Notes under the pieces: model-generated
What the model was told of the DNA's origin: nothing
What the model saw: the letters and a program-made list of their open reading frames with translations, nothing else
Database searches by the model: none
Made by a program: the position numbers and the translations under genes
NCBI GenBank assembly: GCA_050176585.1
Contig: JBFXHX010000041.1
Coordinates: forward strand, 1-31,148
DNA from: CAYYWP01 sp050176585
Lineage (GTDB): Bacteria; Desulfobacterota; Binatia; HRBIN30; CADEER01
Direction of reading: 5' to 3'
DNA: 31,148 nt
Part shown: positions 7,999 through 15,329 of the stretch, in pieces
Position numbering within the stretch: position 1 is the first letter of the stretch
Layout of the letters: every line of letters starts with the position of its first letter

Positions 7999-8203
7999 GA
8001 GCTTTGCTCGGTGCAGCCGGACCGACAACCTTCAGCGCGGAGGCGCGCAGAAGGAAAAAGCTGCAGAACAGTATATACGCGTGCTCCGGCAGACGTAGAC
8101 CCATGCGCCCACTGTGCCGGGGCATCAGTGGCCGCACTGAGCTTGACCCGCCGCGCCGGCCATAGTTTTCTGTCCCTGGGTTTTTCAATCGCGGCGCAGC
8201 ACA

Positions 8204-8466
8204 ATGGCCGAGAGCCACGGAATTCTATTGGTCGAAGACGACCGCTTCCAAAGAGAACCGCTGGAATTTCTGTTCCAGCTGCGCGGTTACGAGGTCATTG
8301 CCGTCGGGGGCGCGGCGGAAGCATTGGAGAAGCTGCGCGCCGGTTTCACACCGTGCGTGATCGTGCTCGATCTGATGATGCCGGACATGAGCGTCGAAGA
8401 CTTTCGCCGCGAACAACTGAATGATGTCGGGCTCGCCAAGGTGCCGATCATCTTGTACTCCGCAGC
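8204..8466 (+). CDS. Response regulator receiver protein (cut by assembly gap)
   Basis: The first 87 residues of a CheY-like receiver domain. It has the acidic pocket E11/D12/D13 after ILLV, phospho-acceptor D56 in VIVLDLMMPD, and the strand PIILYSA that carries the conserved Thr/Ser (here S86). The coding sequence runs into the 100-N gap, so the output domain, if any, is unknown. The ATG at 8204 has no strong ribosome site but fits the usual receiver start. No adjacent kinase is seen; the two hybrid kinases in this window lie 13 kb and more away. Confidence 0.88.
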
Positions 8467-8566
8467 NNNNNNNNNNNNNNNNNNNNNNNNNNNNNNNNNN
8501 NNNNNNNNNNNNNNNNNNNNNNNNNNNNNNNNNNNNNNNNNNNNNNNNNNNNNNNNNNNNNNNNNN
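8467..8566. other. Assembly gap of 100 N
   Basis: Exactly 100 undetermined bases, a conventional scaffold gap of unknown true length. It truncates the response regulator from the left and the Pro/Ala-rich exported protein from the right. These two genes converge on it. Confidence 1.
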
Positions 8567-9006
8567 GGGCCACCACCAGGCAGCACCGATCCGGCGGGAT
8601 TGCTCATCCCCGTCACCGGGCCCCCTCCGGGGACGACCTGGACTGGCGGGATTTGCGGCACTGCCGCGGGCGGAACGTCCACCACCTCAGGGGGCGGAGG
8701 AGCGACGGCATCGAACGGGGTTACGCCGGCGGGATTTGCCGGCAAGCCACCCGCGCCAATCGCCGGCGGTCCGGCCGGATTGACCAGCGCTGGCGGAACG
8801 GCCGCACCTAAGCCGGCTTGTGGGACTGAGGCCCCCACGCCCGATGGCCCGGCGGGATTGATTGGCGCCGCACCGGCGGCGCCGACCGGGGCTCGTGCTG
8901 CTGGCACGAGCCCCGGTCGTGCTCCGGACTGAGCGTACGCGTCTGTGTCCAGCGACGCGGCCCCGCACAGCACGACAGTAGCTATTACGAACCGCTTTGC
9001 GGACAT
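8567..9006 (-). CDS. Exported Pro/Ala/Gly-rich protein with NPAG repeats (3' end in the gap)
   Basis: It starts at an ATG (complement of 9004-9006) with a signal peptide MSAKRFVIATVVLCGAASL and a likely AYA-QS cleavage near residue 25. The mature part is low-complexity Pro/Ala/Gly/Val with repeated NPAG units (at least four visible) and no Cys. GGGAG lies about 10 bases upstream of the start. The 3' end is lost in the N gap, so the length is unknown. Periplasmic or surface location is likely. No family is recognised. A 15-bp perfect inverted repeat lies within the coding sequence (8884-8918). Confidence 0.7.
8884..8918. repeat. Perfect 15-bp inverted repeat with 5-base loop
   Basis: GACCGGGGCTCGTGC (8884-8898) and its exact complement (8904-8918) around TGCTG. 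It lies inside the 5' part of the Pro/Ala-rich protein gene, just after the signal peptide. Such a strong hairpin in coding sequence is unusual. Confidence 0.9.
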
Positions 9007-9032
9007 CCGCGTGTTGCTCCCGCGTGTTGCTA

Positions 9033-9491
9033 TCAACTGGCGGCTCGGTGCTGCTTTTGCGCCTTCATTTCGGTCATCTCGCGACCGGCGGTCGCGAGCT
9101 TGGACTGGTCCCACACCTGCTGAATGCGTGGAAAAATCTCGCCCTCTTCCTGCTGGATGTGATTTTCGAGCGCCGTGTGAATCTGGTGGATCGTCGTGAT
9201 CCAGAGCTCGGCTCGCGGATCGAGGCGCTCGATGTCCTTCATCAGCCCCTCGACCTTGTGCACCTCCTCCTCGTGCCGAGTCGACGTCCACTCGGAGAGC
9301 TTCGCGTCCGACGGACCTTCCTTCTCGATCGGGTCATACAGGCAAGCTTCCTCCACCTCCTCATGCGCCTTCAGCTCCGGTTGCAGCTCCTTCCACAGCA
9401 CCGCCCGTTGGGCAGGTGGAGCCTCCATCAGCTTGCTGAACGCCGCTTTGGCCTTCTGATGTTCTTGTTTCAGGAATTGAATCGCATCCAT
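9033..9491 (-). CDS. Hemerythrin-like HHE cation-binding protein
   Basis: A 152-residue, fully helical HHE-domain protein. Candidate metal ligands occur in the expected order: H11 in KQEHQKAK, H43 and E47 in KAHEEVEE, H73/H78 in RHEEEVHK, and H111 with E115/E116 in ENHIQQEEGEIFP. Such proteins bind a di-iron centre and sense or buffer oxygen, NO or iron. The ATG (complement of 9489-9491) is set by a perfect AGGAGG 8 bases upstream. The gene appears to stand alone; the exported-protein gene begins 26 bases after its stop on the same strand and could follow it. Family firm; physiological role unknown. Confidence 0.92.
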   Translation of the reverse strand: MDAIQFLKQEHQKAKAAFSKLMEAPPAQRAVLWKELQPELKAHEEVEEACLYDPIEKEGPSDAKLSEWTSTRHEEEVHKVEGLMKDIERLDPRAELWITTIHQIHTALENHIQQEEGEIFPRIQQVWDQSKLATAGREMTEMKAQKQHRAAS

Positions 9492-9918
9492 ATGAATTCC
9501 TCCTATCCCGGGGTCCAGGCAGCAAGCTCCGTGCAAGGAGGGCCAGTACGTTGGACCGCGGTCCGCAGGTCGCGATCCGGCGGTGCGTGGAAACCGGCGC
9601 GGTAAGCCTTACAGGAACGCAGCCCCGATCCGGTCAGCGCCGGCGCAGGCCTGCCGGCGACGTGGTTCCGTAGGCAACCGAGGTTTCCGGAGGAGAACCT
9701 GAAAAGAGGAGCGCCAGCAACCTCGCTGCGAAGTCTGTGTGCCTTGCGCCGTGGCCATGCGATCCACGCGCGCTGCGCGTGGCGGCGGCGCCGGTGGCGA
9801 AAGAGAGCAGCGCCGGGGAAGTCCGTGCCTGGAGGGCACCGACAGAGGGCCTCAGATGTCAACGGACGCGCGATATCCTTGGCCGTACTGCGGGCTGCCG
9901 CAGCGGCTGAAGAGCGCG
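9492..9918. other. Gap between hemerythrin gene and amidase operon
   Basis: About 430 bases with no supported gene on either strand. The open frames here are Arg-rich shadows. Apart from the small stem at 9888-9903, nothing is recognised. The left end must hold the promoter of the hemerythrin-like gene. Confidence 0.5.
9888..9903 (-). terminator. Small hairpin after the amidase gene
   Basis: CTGCGG (9888-9893), loop GCTG, CCGCAG (9898-9903), 15 bases after the amidase stop on the minus strand. It is a short GC stem without a T tract, a weak terminator candidate for the three-gene operon. Confidence 0.3.
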
Positions 9919-11220
9919 TCAGGCCGGCGCCAGACGCTCCGTCGTAATCGGGATGAAGTCCTGCATCAGAAGTCGCCCGAGCGCGAGCACGTTCGCGTCG
10001 TCGTGCCGGCGGCCGATCAACTGCACGCCGACCGGCAGCCCACGTGGACCGACGCCTACCGGAAGGTTGAGACAGGGTACGCCCAGCAGAGTCCAGGTGA
10101 CCTGGAAGATCGGGCTGCCGGTCGCCATACCGACCGGCGCTTCGCCCGGCGCGCTGGGGCAGATGATCGCATCGAAAGCGCCGAAGGTGTCGTTCACCGA
10201 CCGTCGGCATGCGTCGGCGTAGCGGTGTGCTTCGGCGTATTGCTCCGGGGTGGTGGCGTTGCCCTCCGCGATGACCTCACGCAGGCCCGGGCTCATCAGC
10301 TCGGGCGAGCGCTCGTGATCCGCCGCGAGCGAGCGCGCGACTCCGGCGTACAACACGCGCCGATGGATCGCGACCAGATCGCAGTATGCGTCCGGGAGAG
10401 CGAAATCCGCGATCTCGCATCCGCGAGCGGCAAATCGCTCGGCCGCTTCCACCAGCATGAAGCGCGATTCCGGTTCGGCGAATTCCCACTGAAACGTCTT
10501 GCACACGCCGATGCGGGGCCGGTGGTGGTCGGGCCACGCGCTGGTCTGGTTGCGCTCCGACACGATGCCGTAGAAGCGCTGAAGGTCCTCCACCGCGCGC
10601 GCCATGTAGCCGAGCGTATCGAAATAGGGCTGGAGCGGGAGAATGCCCGAGTCGTCGGTCGTGCCATGCGTCGGCTTGAGGCCGTATACGCCGCAGAATG
10701 CCGCGGGCCGGATGAGCGAACCCGCGGTTTGGTTTCCGAACGCGATCGGCACCATGTGATCGGCAACCGCGGCCGCCGTGCCGCTGGAGGAACCGCCGGG
10801 GGTGTGGGCCGGATTGCGCGGATGCCGCGTCTCGTTGGGGGTGAAAAACGCGTACTCGGTGGTCACGACCTTGCCCAGCAAGACCGCGCCCGCTTCGCGC
10901 ATCAGGGCCACGCAGCGCGCATCGCGCCGCGGTCGGCGGCCGCGGTGGATGACGGTGCCGTACTCGGTCGGGAAGTCCGCCGTATCGATCACGTCCTTCA
11001 CCGCGAAGGGCACGCCGTGCAGCGGCGATTTCGGCGTCTGGCGGTCGGCCCGCGCTGCCTCGGCGAGCGAGAATTCCGGATTCAGATGCCGGAACGCGCG
11101 CACCGCGTCGTTGCGACGCGCGATGTGGTCGAGACATGCCCGGGTCAATTCGACGGCCGTGATCTCCTTGCGCACGATCAGGTCGGCGGCCGCTGAGGCG
11201 GTCAGCTGCGAGAGATCCAT
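9919..11220 (-). CDS. Amidase-signature family amidohydrolase
   Basis: A 433-residue amidase-signature enzyme. The catalytic set Ser-cisSer-Lys is visible: K75 in PFAVKDVID, S144/S145 in PGGSSSGTAA, and nucleophile S168 in GNQTAGSLIRPA, where the family usually has GTDTGGSIRIPA. It hydrolyses a C-N amide bond of a small substrate, probably in the cytoplasm as no signal peptide is seen. The ATG (complement of 11218-11220) follows AAAGGA. It is the last gene of a minus-strand operon and starts 10 bases after the MetX-like hydrolase stops. With a NicX-like protein first in the operon, a maleamate-type or ring-derived amide is a reasonable guess (inference). The fold and active site are secure; the substrate is not. 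Confidence 0.93.
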   Translation of the reverse strand: MDLSQLTASAAADLIVRKEITAVELTRACLDHIARRNDAVRAFRHLNPEFSLAEAARADRQTPKSPLHGVPFAVKDVIDTADFPTEYGTVIHRGRRPRRDARCVALMREAGAVLLGKVVTTEYAFFTPNETRHPRNPAHTPGGSSSGTAAAVADHMVPIAFGNQTAGSLIRPAAFCGVYGLKPTHGTTDDSGILPLQPYFDTLGYMARAVEDLQRFYGIVSERNQTSAWPDHHRPRIGVCKTFQWEFAEPESRFMLVEAAERFAARGCEIADFALPDAYCDLVAIHRRVLYAGVARSLAADHERSPELMSPGLREVIAEGNATTPEQYAEAHRYADACRRSVNDTFGAFDAIICPSAPGEAPVGMATGSPIFQVTWTLLGVPCLNLPVGVGPRGLPVGVQLIGRRHDDANVLALGRLLMQDFIPITTERLAPA

Positions 11221-11230
11221 GGCGTCCTTT

Positions 11231-12256
11231 CTACCGCGCCAAGAGCTCCAGCAATTGGCGATCGATGAACGCGGTGTCTTCGGGATTGCGCCCGGAACCC
11301 GCCCAATGCCCCCACTGGGAATCGATGGGTCGCAGCTCCGCGTGGCGCATGTGCGACACCTCGAAGCGGCTGTCCTCGGGCGGAAAATACGCGTCGTTTA
11401 CGCACGGCATCACGAAGCTGCGCGCTTCGATGGCGCGCAGCGCGCGGACGAAGTCGCCATCGTACGTCGGGTTGTCGCTGATGTCCGCGCTCCGCCACGT
11501 GGCGATCTGGCACAGCACGTCGTTCGCATCCATGGCGAGAAACGTCGCTTCCCAGTAGCGCTCGAGAAAGTCGTCGAGCGTATCGTATCCAAGCCGGTGG
11601 TAGAGCTGATGGCGGTAGAAATGCGCGGACGGCGGCCACGCCGCCCACGCCCGCGCCATGGTGCGCAAGCCGAGCACTGGCTCCGCCGTATACTGGCCGC
11701 CGTTCCAGGCGGGATCGGCCATCAAAATGCGGCGCATGCCTCGGACGAACACATCGTTGTGTCGCGATATGCGGGCCGCGCCGCAGATCGGCGCCAGCCG
11801 CGCGACGAACGCGGGATACAAAGCGGCCAGATGGTACACCTGTATGGCGCCCATCGAGAAACCGACCGCCAGCGCCAGCCGTCTCACGCCCAGCGCCTCG
11901 GTGAGCAGGCGATGCTGCAAGCGCACGTTGTCGGCGATCGTCACCCGCGGGAACGCCGAGCCCTGTGTGTTGCTCGGCGACACGGACTGGCCATTGCCGA
12001 TCAGGTTCACGATAGTGATGAAGTACTTGGTGGGGTCGAGCGCCCGGCCTTCGCCGAGCAGATACAGGCTGTTGAGGTGCGTGCCGCCGAAATGCGTCGG
12101 CATCACGATTGCGTTGTCGCCGGCGCGATTCAGCGTCCCGAAAGTCTGGTAGGCGAGAAACGCCTCCGGCAGCGTCTCGCGCGAATCGAGCGCGACATCG
12201 CCGGCGCGAAAAATCCGCGCGGCTTCACGCGGCATATCGGCGGTCGTGGGGGCCAA
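11231..12256 (-). CDS. Alpha/beta hydrolase of the homoserine O-acetyltransferase (MetX) superfamily
   Basis: A 341-residue alpha/beta-hydrolase related to MetX. The triad is visible: nucleophile S134 in GFSMGA, D288 in NDAYFPPED and H317 in SQWGHWAG. MetX normally has SDLLFPPxQ and DSxxGHDAF at the last two sites. The early FGGTH and NLIGNGQSVSPSN segments match the family's acyl-pocket region. Many MetX-like proteins in catabolic operons are hydrolases, not acyltransferases. Here the neighbours (a NicX-like dioxygenase candidate 33 bases upstream, an amidase 10 bases downstream) favour hydrolysis of a ring-cleavage product. The start is uncertain: TTG at 12256 or ATG at 12235, neither with a strong ribosome site. 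Confidence 0.88.
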   Translation of the reverse strand: MAPTTADMPREAARIFRAGDVALDSRETLPEAFLAYQTFGTLNRAGDNAIVMPTHFGGTHLNSLYLLGEGRALDPTKYFITIVNLIGNGQSVSPSNTQGSAFPRVTIADNVRLQHRLLTEALGVRRLALAVGFSMGAIQVYHLAALYPAFVARLAPICGAARISRHNDVFVRGMRRILMADPAWNGGQYTAEPVLGLRTMARAWAAWPPSAHFYRHQLYHRLGYDTLDDFLERYWEATFLAMDANDVLCQIATWRSADISDNPTYDGDFVRALRAIEARSFVMPCVNDAYFPPEDSRFEVSHMRHAELRPIDSQWGHWAGSGRNPEDTAFIDRQLLELLAR

Positions 12257-12289
12257 TCCGATCCGTCGCCATTCGCAGCCCCGAGGAAA

Positions 12290-13339
12290 TCACCGGTAGA
12301 CGGGCTGCAGCTCGCGCGCCGCCTGAGCGAGATCCTCCGGCGCGATGATCACGCCGTCGTCGAGGATCTGTTGGTCGCCGATCCAGAAGGACTGTTGCTT
12401 CATGACGCAGTCCGGATGGTTCTCGCCTCCGCCCTCGACCCATTGCGGCAGCCCGAGACCCACGGCGTTGCAGCCGATCGCCCGCTGATCCTCGATGAAA
12501 GAGGTGCCGGTGAACCGCGCGGTCGGGTGATAGCCGCAGGTGAAATGTACGATGTTCCCATATGCCCCGTTGCCGGCGCGGCGCAGGGCGCGCTCGATGT
12601 TCTTCAACTCGGTCCCGCCGCCGGTGACGGATTTGATCTTGCCGTCGACTTCGAAGCGGTAGGGCTCGGCGAGCATCGTGTAATACTCGTGAAAGGTGGT
12701 CTCGCACACGACGGTGCCCTTGACCGTCTCAAGCTCCGGCAGCAGCACCACGGTGCCGGGGACGAAAAAGCCGCCCGGCTTGGTTGCGCGCTCGATCGTG
12801 AGCCCTTCCGGATCGGCGAGAGCGAAGCTGACATCCGTGCCGAGCGGCGTGGTGAAGCGGCAGGTCTTGCCGGTTGATTTCACCAGCAGCGCGTTGAAGA
12901 GATCCGAAACCGCGAACACCTGGTTCAGATCGGCTTTGCCGAAGATCCGGACGATGCCCTCGGCGCCGATGTCGGCGGCGAGGAAGTACCGCGTCCGGCC
13001 GTTCTTCATCGCCTGGTGGTACACCGCCGCGCCCGCGATGTACGGCATGCAGAGGTCGATCCAGGCGTCGCAGTTCTGCGCCGCCGCCGTCACCGGGTCG
13101 GGCATGAACCTGTCCGCCAGCCCGCCTTGGAACGGCAGCGGCGGCGCCACCGTGAGGGTGGCGACGCGCGCGCCCAGCCCGTAGGCCGCGTTCTGCAAGG
13201 CCTCGGCGGCGCGCCGGTCGGTGTTCGTATCGGTGGTGATCAACACGTGCTCGCGCTCGACCACGCACATCATGTCTCGCATGAGGATCATCGCCGCACG
13301 CGTGAGTTCCGGACCCAGCTCAGTCACGGCGTACGCCAT
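12290..13339 (-). CDS. M29-fold metalloprotein, NicX-like (2,5-dihydroxypyridine dioxygenase relative)
   Basis: A 349-residue protein of the aminopeptidase T/M29 superfamily that also contains the ring-cleaving dioxygenase NicX. The C-terminal HxD pair (H308, D310 in GGENHPDCVM) is present. H265 (IVHFTCGYHP) stands where M29 peptidases have a metal-binding Glu, as in NicX, whose iron is held by two His and one Asp. The PxGE block that supplies another peptidase ligand is changed to PGGFFVPG. This favours a mononuclear-iron dioxygenase over a peptidase (inference). The ATG (complement of 13337-13339) is set by AGGGGAG six bases upstream. It is the first gene of the operon with the MetX-like hydrolase and the amidase. 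Superfamily secure; dioxygenase role about even odds. Confidence 0.85.
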   Translation of the reverse strand: MAYAVTELGPELTRAAMILMRDMMCVVEREHVLITTDTNTDRRAAEALQNAAYGLGARVATLTVAPPLPFQGGLADRFMPDPVTAAAQNCDAWIDLCMPYIAGAAVYHQAMKNGRTRYFLAADIGAEGIVRIFGKADLNQVFAVSDLFNALLVKSTGKTCRFTTPLGTDVSFALADPEGLTIERATKPGGFFVPGTVVLLPELETVKGTVVCETTFHEYYTMLAEPYRFEVDGKIKSVTGGGTELKNIERALRRAGNGAYGNIVHFTCGYHPTARFTGTSFIEDQRAIGCNAVGLGLPQWVEGGGENHPDCVMKQQSFWIGDQQILDDGVIIAPEDLAQAARELQPVYR

Positions 13340-14000
13340 ATCGATCTCCCCTGAATTCGATCTGGTTGTACTCGGGGCGCCGTCGCTGCAGGCGCGACCT
13401 GCCGGACCCTGCTCGACGCCGTCCTAAGAGCATGAGGCACAACGCCGCGTTCGATACCACCGCCGGCGAATACCTGGAAGCCCCGACAGCGCGCCCACGC
13501 TGGCCGATCCTAGAAGACGGGCTCGCCGGCCAGGGTGCCGATCGCGTGGGTCGATCGCATCCGCGCGAAAGAATTGCGGCCCTGGAGGGCCCGCGATGGC
13601 GGATCAGTGGGGTTCTGGCCGTCGGCAGATCTGCTTGACGTCACCACTGGCGCGCGAAGCGGGCGACCAGTGCGCGGCTGAAAAACGGAGCGACTCGAGA
13701 GCGCGTCGCCTACATCGCTACTGCACGCAGCTGAATCGGTTGGCCAGCAGCAGGTCCAACCCGGGTTCAGAGACGCACCCATCGCTGTCGCGGTCGCGCC
13801 GTGCGCCGCGCAAGGTCTGACCGCGCTTTGGATGTCACGGCGCGATTCATTTCGCTTGAGACCGACGCATCGCCGACGTTTTGCACCTGACCTCTCACTG
13901 CGCTCACCGCACGCAATTGCGCGTGGCACGTCGCTGGCTGTGGTCTGCGCGATGCGTGCCGCGCACGGCACGTAACCACAAACCAGAAGGAGGAGCAGTC
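13340..14000. other. Divergent intergenic region
   Basis: About 660 bases between the minus-strand NicX-like operon and the plus-strand pilus operon. It must contain both promoters, but no clear -35/-10 pair stands out. No frame has a ribosome site and protein-like sequence. Confidence 0.5.
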
Positions 14001-14510
14001 ATGAATCGAAAGGTCACGCATTACCTCGCCGCGGGCGCGCTGTCGCTCGTCGCCTCGGTCGCCTCGGCGGATTCGCAATCCGCGAACCTCGGGGTGAGTG
14101 CTTCGGTCAGCAACAACTGTACGATCTCGACCGTGGCGGTCGCATTCGGCCCATACGATCCGATCGTCACCAACAAGACCACGCCGCTCGACGATTCGAC
14201 CGGCACCGTCACGATTACGTGCACGCAAGGGACCACGGCAACCATTGCGCTCGACGAAGGCGCCAACAACGCGAGCGCGACGGGCACGACGCGCGCGCTG
14301 ACCGACGGATCCTCGAACTACCTCAACTACGAGCTCTACCAGGACTCCTCGCACACGACCGTCTGGAACGACACGACCAATCTGCTCGAGCCGCCCGCGG
14401 CGCCGTCGAGCGCGGCCCGGAACTTCACCGTCTATGGGCGAATTCCCGCCGGGCAGGACGTCCCGGAAGGAACGTACAACGACACCGTCGTCGCCACCGT
14501 GAACTTCTGA
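14001..14510 (+). CDS. SCPU-domain (spore coat U) pilin subunit
   Basis: A 169-residue exported subunit of archaic (sigma/Csu-type) chaperone-usher pili. A signal peptide (about 1-23, ending SVASADS) is followed by one SCPU domain. It has the VSNNCTIS and VTITCTQG cysteines that form the family disulfide, VAFGPYDP, NYELYQDSSHTTVW, FTVYGRIPAGQDVPEGTYNDTVVATV and a terminal aromatic. The ATG at 14001 follows AGGAGGAG. It is the first gene of a four-gene operon, six bases before the chaperone, and is the likely major shaft subunit. Confidence 0.94.
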   Translation: MNRKVTHYLAAGALSLVASVASADSQSANLGVSASVSNNCTISTVAVAFGPYDPIVTNKTTPLDDSTGTVTITCTQGTTATIALDEGANNASATGTTRALTDGSSNYLNYELYQDSSHTTVWNDTTNLLEPPAAPSSAARNFTVYGRIPAGQDVPEGTYNDTVVATVNF

Positions 14511-14516
14511 GCGCGA

Positions 14517-15290
14517 ATGCGGTCGCGTCACATTCTCCTGGCCGCCGGGGCAGTCCTCGGCGCGTGGTTCGGTCCGCGCGCCGAGGCTCTCGGCTCATCC
14601 TTCCAAGTCACGCCCATCAGCATTGCCTTGAGCGCCCGCGAGCCGAGCGCGGTGCTCACGATCCACAACGAGAGCGCCGACAGCCTGCGATTTCAGGCGA
14701 GCGTGTTCTCCTGGCGACACGACGGTGCCGGGGAGCCCGTCCTCAGTGAAACCCAGGATGTAGTCTGCTTTCCCTCCTTGCTCGCGGTCGCCCCGGGCGC
14801 GCGCGCCCACTTGCGGGTGGGCACCGTCATCGCAGCCGAAGCGGTGGAGAAGGCGTACCGCGTTTTTATCGAAGAGCTGCCGCGCGCGAACGATGGCACG
14901 TCCGCGCGTCCGCGAGAGCATGCGATCACCATCCTGACGCGGATGGGCATCCCCGTGTTTCTCGCCCCGGCTGGGGGAAGTGCACTAGCCCAAGCGTCGA
15001 TCGCCGACATGGCCTTCGAGCGCGGAGTGCTCTCGTTCGCCCTCCGCAATCCCGGAGCCGTCCACTTCCGAGCGCTCTCGGTGCAGGTGCGTGGCGTCGG
15101 CGCATCCGGTGCGCCGACGTTCCAACGCGAGAGCGCCGGTGGATATATCCTGGCGGGCGAATCACGCCCCTACAGGCTCGAGATTCCGCCAGCGGAGCGC
15201 TGTGCAACGGCCGCGGTCGTGATCCGGATTTCAACCGCTGGTGCGCCCGTCGAGCGCCGGGTGGAGCTGCCGCACCAACCGTGCACGTGA
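14517..15290 (+). CDS. Periplasmic pilus chaperone (PapD/CsuC type)
   Basis: A 257-residue fimbrial chaperone. The signal peptide spans about 1-24 (AEA-LG). The N-terminal Ig domain shows FQVTPISIAL, LTIHNESADSLRFQASVFSW and the conserved YRVFIEELP strand with the Arg that binds the subunit C-terminus. The second Ig domain follows the MGIPVFLAP linker. It folds SCPU subunits by donor-strand complementation and hands them to the usher. It starts 6 bases after the pilin stop, so translation is probably coupled. Confidence 0.92.
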   Translation: MRSRHILLAAGAVLGAWFGPRAEALGSSFQVTPISIALSAREPSAVLTIHNESADSLRFQASVFSWRHDGAGEPVLSETQDVVCFPSLLAVAPGARAHLRVGTVIAAEAVEKAYRVFIEELPRANDGTSARPREHAITILTRMGIPVFLAPAGGSALAQASIADMAFERGVLSFALRNPGAVHFRALSVQVRGVGASGAPTFQRESAGGYILAGESRPYRLEIPPAERCATAAVVIRISTAGAPVERRVELPHQPCT

Positions 15291-15329
15291 TCTTCACGGC
15301 CATGGTCACGACGGCGGGGGGGAGGGGGT

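Noticed and set aside
7239..8204. Minus-strand Val/Ala/Pro-rich frame opposite the Thr-rich linker
   Set aside because: Its VAVAV repetition is the complement of the TAT/TPT codon repeat; it has no start signal.
9739..12877. Long plus-strand open frames opposite the amidase, hydrolase and NicX-like genes
   Set aside because: The minus-strand proteins have intact catalytic motifs; the plus-strand products are Arg/His-rich without any motif.
13720..13830. Minus-strand peptide DRDSDGCVSEPGL, like a calcium-binding or dockerin loop
   Set aside because: The frame is open for only about 38 codons between stops and has no start or second loop; chance is likely.
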